Assembly: GCF_014170305.1 (NCBI RefSeq)
Contig: NZ_LZZT01000056.1
Location: 1-64,000, forward strand
Direction: 5' to 3'
Source: Achromobacter sp. UMC71
GTDB taxonomy: Bacteria > Pseudomonadota > Gammaproteobacteria > Burkholderiales > Burkholderiaceae_B
DNA: 64,000 nt
Numbering within the stretch: position 1 is the stretch's first letter; every line of letters starts with the position of its first letter. Both the position numbers and the translations under genes were made by a program. Positions 17,289-26,994 of this stretch are shown here, piece after piece. Below the pieces are notes generated by a model. It did no database searches. It was not told the origin of the DNA and saw only the letters and a list, made by a program, of their open reading frames with translations.

Positions 17289-17535
17289 GGCAAATCCACT
17301 GTGAATGACTTCGTTGCTTGGAAAGGAGCCCGATGCGTAACGGGTTGCGACATTCCACTCTCTTTTCAAGCCCCCGCACATTCGACGGATGCCCTAAGCC
17401 TTCTCCTACATCGTTTGGAGGTTTCGGGTGGCCCTTGCACTCAATAAGATTCCCACGGTAGCCACATGCTTTTGCGGCAGTGCACCGTTTTTTCCCCGCG
17501 GCCGCAGGGCGACTCCCCACCGGAAGGAGTTAGCG
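17289..17535. promoter_or_regulatory. Divergent promoter region of the exopolysaccharide locus
   Basis: The 247 bp between wza (minus) and wcaJ (plus) must hold the promoters of both arms. I see no convincing -35/-10 pair. A CACGGTAGCCAC stretch (about 17454-17465) resembles the core GGTAG of the ops element used by RfaH but lacks the rest of the consensus. Strong ribosome-binding sequence AAGGAG (17524-17529) sits before the wcaJ ATG. Confidence 0.45.
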
Positions 17536-18945
17536 ATGGACCCGTCTCAAACGGACACGTCGGCAAGATTCAACCGCGCCAGCTATCTGTACCGCATGCT
17601 GGATGCCGCAATCGTCGTCATTTGCGGCCTGGCCGTCACCGAGTTCAAGTTCTCGGACGAAGCGGTGATCGATCCGCCGCAGATCCACCTGTTCCTGATC
17701 TATCTGTGCGGCCTGGGCGTCATCGCCCTGTTCCCCGCCTTCCGTCTGTACGTGTCGTGGCGCGGCCGGATGCTGACCGATCTGGTCGTGCGCAGCCTGG
17801 CCGCCTGGGCCACCGTGTTCGCGCTGGGCATCCTGGTCAGTTTTCTCATGCATCAGAGCGCGGCGGTATCGCGCATGTGGGCGGCCACCTGGTTCGGTTG
17901 CGCGGCGCTGGCATTGGCCGGCGTACGCCTGGCGGTCTACGCCGTGCTGGGTGCGGCGCGCGACCGTGGCCTGAACAAAAAGCGCGTGCTGCTGGTGGGC
18001 TTTGGCGCCCTGGGCCATGACCTGTGGCGCCGGGTGGAACGCTATCGCGAGGCCGGCTACGAGGTCGCCGGCATCTATGCCGAACCCCATGAAAGCCTGC
18101 CGCCGCAGGTGCGGCGCCTGCATGAGCTGAACGCACTGCATAGCTTTGTGCGCGAACACACCGTGCGGGAAGTCTGGATCGTGCTGCCGATGGAGGCAGG
18201 CCAGGAATTGCGCGAGGTGCTGTACCACCTGCGCAACGACCTGGTGGATATCCGCTGGATTCCCGACGTGATGTCGATCCAGCTGCTGGGCCACCGCATC
18301 GGAGAATTTCTGGGCTTGCCCGCGATCCAGCTGAACAGCCTGCCGGCGGCCGGCGTGCGCGGCCTGGCCAAGGAAGCGTTCGACCGCAGTTTCGCGCTGT
18401 GCGCGCTGATCGGCCTGTCGCCGCTCATGCTGGCGGTGGCCGCCATGGTCAAGCTGACCTCGCGCGGCCCGGTGCTGTTCACCCAGCCGCGCCTGGGCGT
18501 GGACGGCAAGGTCTTCCATGTCTACAAGTTCCGCACCATGACCGTGCACCAGGAGCACGGCGTGGTCACCCAGGCCACCCGCAATGACAACCGCATCACC
18601 CGCATCGGCGGCTTCCTGCGCCGCACCAGCCTGGATGAGCTGCCGCAGTTCCTGAACGTGCTGCGCGGCGATATGTCGGTGGTGGGGCCGCGGCCGCATG
18701 CGCTGGAACATAACGAGCTCTACAAGGACCTGGTGCAGCGCTACATGATGCGCCACCGCGTCAAGCCCGGCATCACCGGATGGGCGCAGGTCAATGGCCT
18801 GCGCGGGCAGACCGACACGCTGCGCAAGATGAGCGACCGGGTCGAGTACGACATCTACTACATCCAGCACTGGACGTTCCGGATGGACCTGATGATCATC
18901 GCCCGCACGGCGGTTTCCGGATGGACGGGCCGAAATGTCTACTGA
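17536..18945 (+). CDS. wcaJ: Undecaprenyl-phosphate glucose phosphotransferase (WcaJ-like)
   Basis: This enzyme starts the repeat unit by moving a hexose 1-phosphate onto undecaprenyl phosphate at the inner membrane. The 469-residue product has four N-terminal membrane segments, a Rossmann-like CoA-binding domain ([20 protein letters not shown]), a further hydrophobic hairpin ([20 protein letters not shown] near 290) and the catalytic bacterial sugar transferase domain: [44 protein letters not shown] and [16 protein letters not shown]. The ATG at 17536 with AAGGAG was chosen over an upstream frame start at 17428. The full-length architecture favours WcaJ over a short PglC-type enzyme. Confidence 0.92.
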   Translation: MDPSQTDTSARFNRASYLYRMLDAAIVVICGLAVTEFKFSDEAVIDPPQIHLFLIYLCGLGVIALFPAFRLYVSWRGRMLTDLVVRSLAAWATVFALGILVSFLMHQSAAVSRMWAATWFGCAALALAGVRLAVYAVLGAARDRGLNKKRVLLVGFGALGHDLWRRVERYREAGYEVAGIYAEPHESLPPQVRRLHELNALHSFVREHTVREVWIVLPMEAGQELREVLYHLRNDLVDIRWIPDVMSIQLLGHRIGEFLGLPAIQLNSLPAAGVRGLAKEAFDRSFALCALIGLSPLMLAVAAMVKLTSRGPVLFTQPRLGVDGKVFHVYKFRTMTVHQEHGVVTQATRNDNRITRIGGFLRRTSLDELPQFLNVLRGDMSVVGPRPHALEHNELYKDLVQRYMMRHRVKPGITGWAQVNGLRGQTDTLRKMSDRVEYDIYYIQHWTFRMDLMIIARTAVSGWTGRNVY

Positions 18946-19480
18946 ACCCTTGGGCTGGCCCGCCCTGCCGGGCCACCGCAAGCCCGCCGCGCCCCGCCTG
19001 GCCATCCCCGCCGCCGGCCTGCTGGCCGAGGACGACTTCCGCCGGGCGGTGCAGATGCTGCCGCTAGTGTCCATCGACCTGCTGCTGCGTGATCCGGCCG
19101 GCCGCTACCTGACGGGGCTGCGCAGCAATCCGCCCGCCCAGGGGGCCTGGTTCGTGCCGGGCGGCCGCGTGCGCAAGGACGAAACGCTGTCCCAGGCGCT
19201 GTGCCGCCTGGCCCGCGAAGAGCTGGGCCTGGCGGTGCCGCCGCAGGCCTGGCGTCCCCGCGGCGTCTACGAGCACTTCTACGGCACCAATTTCGCCGGC
19301 GAGGCCGGCCGCTCCACGCATTACATCGTTCTCGCCTATGAGGCCGAGCTGGCGCCCGACACCGCCGCCCTGCCCCTGGGCCAGCACCGACGCTACCGCT
19401 GGCAGCCCGCCGCGGCCATCGCCGCCGATCCCGGCGTGCACCCGTACACCCAGGCCTACTTCAAGGAGTCAGCGCCATGA
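18935..19480 (+). CDS. gmm: GDP-mannose mannosyl hydrolase (Nudix)
   Basis: Gmm hydrolyses GDP-mannose (or GDP-glucose) to GDP and sugar, tempering the GDP-mannose pool. The 181-residue protein has the Nudix segment VPGGRVRKDETLSQALCRLA followed by REELGL. The position expected to be Glu after Arg is Leu (R-L-A-R-E-E), as in the Gmm group, which uses an altered Nudix box. EHFYGTNFAGEAGRSTHYIVLAYE is also typical of Gmm. The first 40 residues are an extra N-terminal extension. The gene overlaps the end of wcaJ by 11 bp and manC by four, so it is embedded in the operon. Confidence 0.88.
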   Translation: MSTEPLGWPALPGHRKPAAPRLAIPAAGLLAEDDFRRAVQMLPLVSIDLLLRDPAGRYLTGLRSNPPAQGAWFVPGGRVRKDETLSQALCRLAREELGLAVPPQAWRPRGVYEHFYGTNFAGEAGRSTHYIVLAYEAELAPDTAALPLGQHRRYRWQPAAAIAADPGVHPYTQAYFKESAP

Positions 19481-20913
19481 CCCAGCCCCAACCCCATCCC
19501 CCCTACCGGGCCGTGATTCTTTGCGGCGGTTCGGGCTCGCGCCTGTGGCCGTTGTCGCGCGAGCTGTTGCCCAAGCAGTTCATCCGTTTGACCGATGACC
19601 GCAGCCTGCTGCAGAACACCCTGCGGCGTCTGGATTCGGCCGGCGCCCAGGCCCGCCCGATGCTGGTCTGCAACGAGGCGCACCGCTACATCGCCGCCGA
19701 GCAGGCGCTGGAAATGGACATCCAGGATGTGGAGATTGTGCTGGAGCCCTTCGCCCGCAATACCGCGCCCGCCATCGCCGCGGCCACGCTGCGTGCGATG
19801 CGCGACGGCGAGGACCCGATCATGCTGATCATGCCGTCGGACCACGTGCTGGAAGACGGCCCGGTGCTGGCCGAGGCGTTCGCCCAGGCCTACCAGGCGG
19901 CCCGCGAGGGCGCGCTGGTGACCTTCGGCATCACCCCCACCGCCCCGCTCAGCGGCTACGGCTACATCCAGGCCGCCGAACCGGGCGACCTGGCGCCTGC
20001 CCGCCGGGTGCGCCGGTTTGTCGAAAAGCCCTCGCCCGAAGTGGCGCAGCGCTTCATCGAAGACGGCGGCTACTTCTGGAACAGCGGCATGTTCGCGTTC
20101 CAGGCCTCGGTCTTCCTGACCGAAATGGAACGGCTGGCCCCCAAGATCCTGGCGCAGGTGCGCGCCGCGGTAGCCGCCGGCCAGGGCGAAAGCGCCCTGT
20201 TCCAGTTGGACAGCGCCGCCTTCGAAGCCTGCCCCAGCGACTCGATGGACTACGCCATCATGGAGCGCACCGACAGCGCGGTGGTCATCCCGCTGGCTGC
20301 CTCCTGGAGCGATGTGGGCGCCTGGGACGCGGTCTGGGGCATCGCGCAGAAGACGGCCGAGGGCAATTCCACCACCGGCGACGTGATGGTCGAGGATTCG
20401 CGCAACTGCCTCATCCACTCGACCAGCCGCCTGGTCGCATCGGTGGGACTGGACGACATCGTGGTGATCGAAACCGCCGACGCCGTGCTGGTGGCCCACA
20501 AGACACGCTCGCAGGACGTCAAGCGGCTGGTGGAGGTGTTCAAGACCCAGCACCGCGCCGAAATGAACCACCACCGCGAGGTGCAGCGCCCCTGGGGGTC
20601 GTATGACTCGGTCGGCCACGGCCCGCGTTACCAGGTCAAGCGCATCACCGTCAAACCCGGCGCGCGCCTGTCGTCGCAGATGCATCATCACCGGGCCGAG
20701 CACTGGGTGGTGGTGTCGGGCACGGCCCGCATCTACAACGGCGACAAGCAGTACCTGCTGACCGAGAACCAGTCGACCTACATCCCGCTGGGCGAGGTCC
20801 ACAGCCTGGAAAACCCCGGCAAGATTCCGCTGGAAATCATCGAGGTGCAGTCCGGCGCCTATCTGGGCGAAGACGACATCGTGCGCTTCCAGGACATGTA
20901 TGGCCGGGTCTGA
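19477..20913 (+). CDS. manC: Mannose-1-phosphate guanylyltransferase / mannose-6-phosphate isomerase
   Basis: This bifunctional type II enzyme makes mannose 6-phosphate and GDP-mannose. The 478-residue product has the nucleotidyltransferase domain (LCGGSGSRLWPLSRELLPKQF, PSDHVLEDGP, RFVEKPSPEVAQRFIEDGGY, FWNSGMF) and, from about residue 350, the cupin isomerase domain (RPWGSYDSVGHGPRYQVKRI, MHHHRAEHWVVVSGTA, STYIPLGEVHSLENPGKIPL, EIIEVQSGAYLGEDDIVR). Start codon overlaps the gmm stop (ATGA at 19477). It supplies GDP-mannose to gmd and fcl downstream. No separate manA is needed. Confidence 0.95.
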   Translation: MTQPQPHPPYRAVILCGGSGSRLWPLSRELLPKQFIRLTDDRSLLQNTLRRLDSAGAQARPMLVCNEAHRYIAAEQALEMDIQDVEIVLEPFARNTAPAIAAATLRAMRDGEDPIMLIMPSDHVLEDGPVLAEAFAQAYQAAREGALVTFGITPTAPLSGYGYIQAAEPGDLAPARRVRRFVEKPSPEVAQRFIEDGGYFWNSGMFAFQASVFLTEMERLAPKILAQVRAAVAAGQGESALFQLDSAAFEACPSDSMDYAIMERTDSAVVIPLAASWSDVGAWDAVWGIAQKTAEGNSTTGDVMVEDSRNCLIHSTSRLVASVGLDDIVVIETADAVLVAHKTRSQDVKRLVEVFKTQHRAEMNHHREVQRPWGSYDSVGHGPRYQVKRITVKPGARLSSQMHHHRAEHWVVVSGTARIYNGDKQYLLTENQSTYIPLGEVHSLENPGKIPLEIIEVQSGAYLGEDDIVRFQDMYGRV

Positions 20914-21328
20914 CGTGACGGGTTCGGCCTCATCCCGTTCGGCCTCATCCTTTTGGCGCCCCGGCGTGGCGCGCTATTGCCTGCCGGCGGCGGCGGCGTT
21001 CTTCCTGACGCTGGTCACGGTGGGCAACCTGCCCGGCCTGGCGGCCGACATGTCCGCCACCTTCGGCGACAAGCGCCTGCACCTGGCGGCCTACGCCTGC
21101 CTGACCCTGCTCGTCTACGCCTCGGTGCGGCGCCGGCCGGGGCTGACCGCCCTGCTGGCCGTGACGGTGCTGGGTGCGCTGGACGAATGGATCCAGTCCT
21201 TTTTTGCCTACCGGCAAGCCGATCTCTTAGACCTTTTGGCCGATATCTCTGCGGCGGGTGCGACAGTAATCTCGTTGAACATCGGTTCCGCAGCCTTCGG
21301 CTCTTTTCGTGCAATGACTAAGTCTTAA
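20900..21328 (+). CDS. VanZ-like membrane protein
   Basis: This 142-residue protein has about four hydrophobic segments and the VanZ pattern: [17 protein letters not shown], then [20 protein letters not shown] and [16 protein letters not shown]. VanZ-family proteins are small membrane proteins; VanZ itself gives low-level teicoplanin resistance, but for most members the role is unknown. The ATG at 20900 overlaps the 3' end of manC by 14 bp, and gmd begins 10 bp after its stop, so it is a true operon member between the GDP-mannose and GDP-fucose genes. A part in envelope polysaccharide handling is an inference from position. Confidence 0.8.
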   Translation: MAGSDVTGSASSRSASSFWRPGVARYCLPAAAAFFLTLVTVGNLPGLAADMSATFGDKRLHLAAYACLTLLVYASVRRRPGLTALLAVTVLGALDEWIQSFFAYRQADLLDLLADISAAGATVISLNIGSAAFGSFRAMTKS

Positions 21329-21338
21329 GGATAAAACC

Positions 21339-22448
21339 ATGCAAAAACGGGCACTGATTACCGGCGTTACCGGCCAAGACGGCGCCTATCTGGCGGAGTT
21401 CCTGCTGGCCAAGGGCTATGAAGTCCACGGTATCAAGCGGCGCGCCTCGCTGTTCAACACCGCGCGCATCGACCACCTGTACCAGGATCCGCACGACCAG
21501 CCCCGCAATTTCGTGCTGCACCACGGCGACATGACGGACTCCTGCAGCCTGATCCGGATCGTGCAATCGGTGCAACCCGACGAGATCTACAACCTGGCGG
21601 CGCAGAGCCACGTCGGGGTGTCGTTCGAAGAGCCGGAGTACACCGCCAATGCCGATGGACTGGGCACCCTGCGCCTGCTTGAAGCGATCCGCATTCTGAA
21701 GCTGGAGGACAAGGCCCGCTTCTACCAGGCGTCGACCTCGGAGCTGTACGGCCTGGTGCAGGAAACGCCGCAGAAGGAAACCACCCCGTTCTATCCGCGC
21801 AGCCCCTACGCCGCGGCCAAGCTGTACGCCTATTGGATCAGCGTGAACTACCGCGAAGCCTATGGCATGTACGCCTGCAACGGCATCCTGTTCAACCACG
21901 AATCGCCCAAGCGCGGCGAAACCTTCGTGACCCGCAAGATCACCCGCGGCCTGGCGCGCATTGTGCTGGGGCTGCAGGAATGCCTGTACCTGGGCAATCT
22001 GTCGGCGCTGCGCGACTGGGGCCACGCCCGCGACTACGTCGAAATGCAGTGGCTGATGCTGCAGCAGGACACCCCCGAGGACTACGTCATTGCCACAGGC
22101 CTGCAATACAGCGTGCGCGAATTCATCAATACCGCGGCGCGCGAGCTGGGCATCCTGCTGGCCTGGGAAGGCGAAGGCCTGGAGGAAACCGCCACCGTGC
22201 TGTTCAGCCCGGTGCACGACATCAAGCCGGGCCAGGTCATCGTGCGGGTCGATCCGCGCTATTTCCGCCCCACCGAGGTCGAGACCCTGCTGGGCGATCC
22301 CACCAAGGCGCGCGAAAAGCTGGGCTGGTCGCCCCGCACCACCTTCGCGCAACTGGTCAAGGAAATGGTGGAAAGCGACCTGAAGGACGCCCGGCGCGAT
22401 GCGCTGGTGGAACAGAACGGCTACGAAATCTACGCCTACAAGGAGTAG
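21339..22448 (+). CDS. gmd: GDP-mannose 4,6-dehydratase
   Basis: Gmd converts GDP-mannose to GDP-4-keto-6-deoxymannose, the first step to GDP-L-fucose. The 369-residue product has the NADP-binding loop [57 protein letters not shown], the Ser/Thr segment [16 protein letters not shown] and Tyr157/Lys161 in [14 protein letters not shown], then [17 protein letters not shown] and [18 protein letters not shown]. All are diagnostic for Gmd. It is followed six bases later by fcl. Confidence 0.96.
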   Translation: MQKRALITGVTGQDGAYLAEFLLAKGYEVHGIKRRASLFNTARIDHLYQDPHDQPRNFVLHHGDMTDSCSLIRIVQSVQPDEIYNLAAQSHVGVSFEEPEYTANADGLGTLRLLEAIRILKLEDKARFYQASTSELYGLVQETPQKETTPFYPRSPYAAAKLYAYWISVNYREAYGMYACNGILFNHESPKRGETFVTRKITRGLARIVLGLQECLYLGNLSALRDWGHARDYVEMQWLMLQQDTPEDYVIATGLQYSVREFINTAARELGILLAWEGEGLEETATVLFSPVHDIKPGQVIVRVDPRYFRPTEVETLLGDPTKAREKLGWSPRTTFAQLVKEMVESDLKDARRDALVEQNGYEIYAYKE

Positions 22449-22454
22449 CGCGCC

Positions 22455-23408
22455 ATGACGAACCTGGACCAACGCGTGTTCGTGGCGGGCCACCGCGGCA
22501 TGGTGGGGGCCGCGCTGGTGCGCGAACTGCAGCGGCGCGGCTACCGCAACATCGTGACGCGCGGGCACGCCGAGCTGGATCTGGAAAACCAGAACCAGGT
22601 ACACCGCTTTTTCTCGACCACGCCCGTCGACGTGGTGTACCTGGCCGCCGCCAAGGTGGGCGGCATCCTGGCCAACCAGAATCATCCGGTGGATTTTCTC
22701 TACCGCAACCTGATGATCCAGTGCAACGTCATCCGGGCGGCCTATGCGGCCGGGGTGCGCAAGCTGCTGTTCCTGGGCTCGTCCTGCATCTACCCGCGCG
22801 AAGCACCGCAGCCGATCCGCGAGGATGCGCTGTTGACCGGTCCGCTGGAAGCCACCAACGAGCCCTACGCCATCGCCAAGATAGCGGGCCTGAAGCTGTG
22901 CGAGGCCTATCAGCGCGAATACGGCGCGCGCTTCATCTGCGCCATGCCGACCAACCTGTACGGCCCGCATGACAACTACGACCTGCACAGCAGCCATGTG
23001 CTGCCGGCGCTTATCCGCAAGTTCCACGAAGGCCGCGAGGCCAACCACGACAGCGTCACGCTGTGGGGCACCGGCAAGCCGCTGCGCGAGTTCCTGTATG
23101 TGGACGACCTGGCGCAGGCCTGCCTGATGCTGATGGAGTCGCCCTCGGCCGAAGGTATCTACAACATCGGCGCCGGCCAGGACCTGTCCATCGCCGAGCT
23201 GGCCCGGGTGGTGTCGCAGGTGGTGGGCTTCCAGGGCGCCATCGTGTACGACGCCAGCAAGCCCGACGGCACGCCGCGCAAGCTGCTGGATTCGTCGCGG
23301 GTGCGCGCGCTGGGCTGGAAACCGGAGATTTCGCTGCACCATGGCGTGACGCTGGCCTATGGCCACTTCCTGCGCGAGCAGGCACGCCATCCGCTGCCCG
23401 TGGCCTGA
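22455..23408 (+). CDS. fcl: GDP-L-fucose synthase
   Basis: Fcl (WcaG) epimerises and reduces the Gmd product to GDP-L-fucose. The 317-residue protein shows [38 protein letters not shown], the catalytic [16 protein letters not shown] and Tyr138/Lys142 in [18 protein letters not shown], with [15 protein letters not shown] and [18 protein letters not shown]. All reaction residues expected of the family appear present. The pair gmd-fcl shows that the polymer contains, or at least is supplied with, L-fucose. The next gene, the flippase, starts 30 bp on. Confidence 0.96.
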   Translation: MTNLDQRVFVAGHRGMVGAALVRELQRRGYRNIVTRGHAELDLENQNQVHRFFSTTPVDVVYLAAAKVGGILANQNHPVDFLYRNLMIQCNVIRAAYAAGVRKLLFLGSSCIYPREAPQPIREDALLTGPLEATNEPYAIAKIAGLKLCEAYQREYGARFICAMPTNLYGPHDNYDLHSSHVLPALIRKFHEGREANHDSVTLWGTGKPLREFLYVDDLAQACLMLMESPSAEGIYNIGAGQDLSIAELARVVSQVVGFQGAIVYDASKPDGTPRKLLDSSRVRALGWKPEISLHHGVTLAYGHFLREQARHPLPVA

Positions 23409-23438
23409 GCGCCACGCCCACAGAAAACAGGCTATCCG

Positions 23439-24755
23439 ATGGTCCGATTCATCAGGAAGCACATCGCCGGCAATGCCTCGTTCTGGGGGCTGGTGGAATA
23501 CGGCATCGGCCCGGTCGCCGCGCTGGTGGCGCTGCCGTTGCTGTTTCGCCAGCTGGGCACGGTGGGCTTCGGCCAGTATTCCATGATCATCGCGCTGGCG
23601 GGCTTTGGCAACGCCGCCAATCTGGGCGCGGCGGTCACCGCCACCAAGCTGGTGTCCGAGCGCGCCCACGAGCCCGGCGGCGCCCTGCGCGCGGCGGGCG
23701 TGGCCATGTCGCTGATCGGCTGCGCGCTGGGCGTGGTGACGCTGGCGGCCGTGGTCCTGTGGCTGGCGGTGGATCTGGGGTGGCCGGCCGCCACCTTCGG
23801 CGGCGTCGCCGTCACGCTGCTGGCCATGCCGGCCCTGGCGATCTACCTGACCCAGCAATACGACCAGTTGATGTCCGGTTGCCTGAAGGGGCGCGAGGAT
23901 TTCCGCGCCACCGCGCTGTGCGAGGTCGTCAGCCGCAGCGGCACGATGGCGCTGGCCTGCGCCACGGCCTGGCTGACCGCGTCGCCCACCTGGACCGGGC
24001 TGGCCCAGGCGGTGGGCCTGCTGCTGGCCGGTTCGGTAAAGATGCGGGTGTTCGCCCGCCGCTATGGCCGCGTGCTGGTGCGTCCGGTGCGCGATCGCGG
24101 CGCCATGGCGGATGCCTTCCGGTTTTCACGCTGGTCCTGGCTGAACAGCCTGAGCGCACTGGCGTTCGGCTCGGTCGACCGGGTGCTGGTGGGCAGTCTG
24201 ATGGGGCCGGCGGCGCTGGCCATCTATACGGTAGGGGTACAGGTCGGGCAGATCATCCATACGGCGTCGGTGGCCATCTTCCAGAAGGCGATGCCGCGCG
24301 TCAGCCGCCTGTCGGTGGCGCCGCCGCACCCTGGCGCGGCCGAGGAAGAAATCCGCCGCATGATGCTGTGGAACCTGCTGCTGTCCGCCAGCGCCACGCT
24401 GGCGGTGCTGGCGGTGAGCCGGCCGCTGCTGGACCTGCTGCTGGGCGATGCCGTGGCCAATGGCCACCTGGGCACGTTCCGCCTGCTGATCGTGGCGTCC
24501 GGATTGCTGTCGCTGAACGCGGCCGCGCATTTTTCGCTGCTCGGGCTGGGCAATTCCCGGGCGGTCGCCATTCTCAATGGCCTGGGCGGCCTGGCCATGC
24601 TGTGCGTCATGGCGGGGCTGGTACACGCGGTGGGGGAACATGCCGCGGCCTGGGGCCGCATGGCGTACGCCGCGATCACGCTGGCCGGCGTGGCCCTTGC
24701 CATCCGTCAATCCCGGCCCGACTACCCGGGCGCATTGCCTGCGGCAACCCGGTAG
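23439..24755 (+). CDS. Polysaccharide repeat-unit flippase (Wzx-like)
   Basis: This 438-residue protein has about a dozen hydrophobic segments and the pattern of the MATE/MOP oligosaccharide flippases: a start WGLVEYGIGPVAALVALPLL, FGQYSMIIALAGFGNAANLG, and a second half beginning FRFSRWSWLNSLSALAFGSV with DRVLVGSLMGPAALAIYTVG. It most likely moves undecaprenyl-linked repeat units across the inner membrane. Its place between sugar-nucleotide genes and glycosyltransferases, with a Wzy-like gene nearby, fits that role. Sequence divergence between flippases is high, so this is by fold and context. Confidence 0.85.
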   Translation: MVRFIRKHIAGNASFWGLVEYGIGPVAALVALPLLFRQLGTVGFGQYSMIIALAGFGNAANLGAAVTATKLVSERAHEPGGALRAAGVAMSLIGCALGVVTLAAVVLWLAVDLGWPAATFGGVAVTLLAMPALAIYLTQQYDQLMSGCLKGREDFRATALCEVVSRSGTMALACATAWLTASPTWTGLAQAVGLLLAGSVKMRVFARRYGRVLVRPVRDRGAMADAFRFSRWSWLNSLSALAFGSVDRVLVGSLMGPAALAIYTVGVQVGQIIHTASVAIFQKAMPRVSRLSVAPPHPGAAEEEIRRMMLWNLLLSASATLAVLAVSRPLLDLLLGDAVANGHLGTFRLLIVASGLLSLNAAAHFSLLGLGNSRAVAILNGLGGLAMLCVMAGLVHAVGEHAAAWGRMAYAAITLAGVALAIRQSRPDYPGALPAATR

Positions 24756-24775
24756 CCACCATGTTGAGGTCTTAT

Positions 24776-25678
24776 ATGCGCAAGCGTCACAACGAGTACT
24801 CGCGTCAACTCATCGACTTCGTCCGCGAGCTGCGTCCGCCCGCGCCCATCGCCGGCGGCCTGCTGCCCAAGGTGACCATCGTGACGCCCTCGTTCAACCA
24901 GGCCCGCTTCCTGGAGCGCACCATCGTGTCGGTGCTGAACCAAGGCTATCCACGGCTGGAATACATCATCATCGACGGCGGCTCCACCGATGGCAGCGTG
25001 GACATCATCCGCAAGTACGAGCGCTACCTGACCTACTGGGAAAGCGCGCCGGACCGCGGCCAGTCGCATGCCATCAACAAGGGGTTCGAGCGTGCCACCG
25101 GCGACTACGTCGGCTGGCAGAATTCCGACGACCTGTACTACCCCGGCGCACTGCGCAAGCTGGGCGCGGCGGCCGCCAAGGGCCGCGCGCCGATCGTCAG
25201 CGGCAACCTGTTCGTGGCCGACGCCGACAACCACATCTTCCGCAAGATCCACTACACCCCCGTGAACCGCGGCACGCTGACGGTGGTGAAGGCGTCGATT
25301 CCCAACCAGTCGGCCATCTTCCGCCGCGACCTGCTGCGCAAGCACGGCCTGCTGCAGGAGAGCATGCGCTACTGCATGGACCTGGAACTCTGGAGCCGGC
25401 TCCTGCGCGAGGGCAAGAACCTGATCGTGCCGGACGCCATGGGGGTCTACACCACCCATGACGAAACCAAAACGGCCCTGATGCAGGACGTGCTGCTGGA
25501 AGAGCGCGAACAGATCGTCGACCGGATCCGCCGCACCGAGCCGGGGCTGGGCAAGCTGTTCGAGCTGTCCTGCCGCGCGTCCAAGGTGGCGGCCCACGCG
25601 CGCCAGGGCGACCTGTCCTACCTGTTCGAAAAGCTGACCACCAAGCTGTTGGGACGCGACGACTGGGCCGCGCATTGA
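24776..25678 (+). CDS. Family 2 glycosyltransferase
   Basis: The 300-residue product has a single GT-A domain from about residue 27: KVTIVTPSFNQARFLERTIV, VLNQGYPRLEYIIIDGGSTD, then SAPDRGQSHAINKGFERATG and the metal-binding-type WQNSDDLYYPGALRKL, with MRYCMDLELWSRLLREGK later. It resembles the colanic-acid WcaE/WcaA-like transferases, but the donor and acceptor cannot be told. The ATG at 24776 has GAGG six bases upstream; an in-frame ATG at 24761 would add five residues but destroys that spacing. The stop overlaps the extended frame of the next gene. Confidence 0.85.
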   Translation: MRKRHNEYSRQLIDFVRELRPPAPIAGGLLPKVTIVTPSFNQARFLERTIVSVLNQGYPRLEYIIIDGGSTDGSVDIIRKYERYLTYWESAPDRGQSHAINKGFERATGDYVGWQNSDDLYYPGALRKLGAAAAKGRAPIVSGNLFVADADNHIFRKIHYTPVNRGTLTVVKASIPNQSAIFRRDLLRKHGLLQESMRYCMDLELWSRLLREGKNLIVPDAMGVYTTHDETKTALMQDVLLEEREQIVDRIRRTEPGLGKLFELSCRASKVAAHARQGDLSYLFEKLTTKLLGRDDWAAH

Positions 25679-25704
25679 CGCCTGCCACCCGCCATGGAGA
25701 CGCC

Positions 25705-26994
25705 ATGCAACCGCAACGCCGCTTATCCACCTTGCATCTGCTGGGCCTGTTCGCGTTCACCGCGCTGGCCCTGAATGATGACCGCTTCATCCTGGGGGTG
25801 GGCAGCTTCAAGCTGTCGCCTTTCGACGTACTGTTCGTGGCGATCGTGTTCGTCAAGATGCTGCGGCTGGCGGACCCCGGCGCCTATGCGTTGCCGCGCG
25901 GCGCGCTGGGCATGCTGCTGGGGCTGCAGACCCTGTCGGTGATCTACCTGCTGCTGGTGTCGCTGCACCACCCCGGCATCGACACCGGCGACGTGGCGCG
26001 GGACCTGCGGATCGTCTTCTATTTCCTGTGCACGCCGTTCCTTTGCTACAAGGATATCGACAGCCCGGCGGCCTACGCGGTGCTGCAGAAGTACATCGTG
26101 GCGGCCTGCCTGGCCGTCGCCACGCTGATGCTGCTGGAACAACTACAGGGCTTCAACGTCGCCAACCCGCTGCGCAACGTGCGCCTGGGCGTGTGGGCGA
26201 TTCCGTTCGGCGTGGTGTCGCTGCTGTACTTTCGCAAGACGCTGAATGTGTCCGGGCCCAAGGCCTATATCCTGACGTTGTACATGCTGCTGGCGCTGGT
26301 GTTCTCGCTGAACCGCAGCCAGTACCTGCAGCTGATGGTGTCGGTGCTGCTGGCCGTGATGCTGGCCTCGGGGTCCGACATCCGGCGCCGCGTGGTGCTG
26401 ATCTTCGCGCCGGCCGCCGTGGCCGGGCTGCTGGTCTTTGCCAGCATCGGCTACCTGGACGTGCTGACCAACCGGGTCTTCAGCGTCGAGCGCCTGGATG
26501 AAGACTCCAGCTACGGCGCCCGCATCCAGGAGATGCAGGGCCAGATGGATTCGTTCGCGGAAAGCCCGGTGTTCGGCAAGGGCGCGGGCTTTCGCAGCTG
26601 GGTGATGGGCGAAAACGGCTTCGAACTCAGCACCTTCGCGCACAATTCCTGGGCCTTCTACCTGATGAAGTTCGGCGTCGTCGGCACCATCATGATCATG
26701 CTGCCGCCCCTGCTGATCCTGCTGCTGACGCTATTCCGGCGCTACGCGCACCCCGGACTGGAACTGCACCGGCGCTATCTGCTGGCGACCGCGCCGATGT
26801 ACATCTTCGTGGACTCGCTGTCCGGCGGCCTGGCCTATGCGCCCAAGACAGCCTTCACCGGATTCCTGCTGTGCTATTGCCTGTCGTTGATGCGCAATGC
26901 CCGCGCCATGCCCGTGCCGCCCGCTCCCGCGGACCCCAGCCCCCGTCCGGCCGCCCCGCGCCGGCCGCTACCGCGAGTCCTGCCCCATGCCTGA
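25705..26994 (+). CDS. O-antigen ligase/polymerase-like membrane protein (Wzy candidate)
   Basis: The 429-residue protein is built of about ten to twelve hydrophobic segments with a large periplasmic loop late in the chain (DVLTNRVFSVERLDEDSSYG to GFELSTFAHNSWAFYLMKFG). The loop carries ESPVFGKGAGF and a conserved-looking HNSW, a hallmark of Wzy/WaaL polymerase-ligases. A proline-rich tail ends the protein. In a locus with Wzx, Wza and Wzc this is the best candidate for the polymerase. The ATG at 25705 has GGAG at 25696-25699; an upstream TTG at 25675 overlaps the previous gene and is less likely. Confidence 0.8.
   Translation: MQPQRRLSTLHLLGLFAFTALALNDDRFILGVGSFKLSPFDVLFVAIVFVKMLRLADPGAYALPRGALGMLLGLQTLSVIYLLLVSLHHPGIDTGDVARDLRIVFYFLCTPFLCYKDIDSPAAYAVLQKYIVAACLAVATLMLLEQLQGFNVANPLRNVRLGVWAIPFGVVSLLYFRKTLNVSGPKAYILTLYMLLALVFSLNRSQYLQLMVSVLLAVMLASGSDIRRRVVLIFAPAAVAGLLVFASIGYLDVLTNRVFSVERLDEDSSYGARIQEMQGQMDSFAESPVFGKGAGFRSWVMGENGFELSTFAHNSWAFYLMKFGVVGTIMIMLPPLLILLLTLFRRYAHPGLELHRRYLLATAPMYIFVDSLSGGLAYAPKTAFTGFLLCYCLSLMRNARAMPVPPAPADPSPRPAAPRRPLPRVLPHA

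Noticed and set aside
17425-17445. GTGGCCCTTGCA as a sigma-54 promoter.
   Set aside because: The GG and GC dinucleotides are too close for the required -24/-12 spacing.
17454-17465. Possible ops/JUMPstart element before wcaJ.
   Set aside because: Only the GGTAG core matches; the flanking consensus is missing, so it is mentioned only as a weak resemblance.
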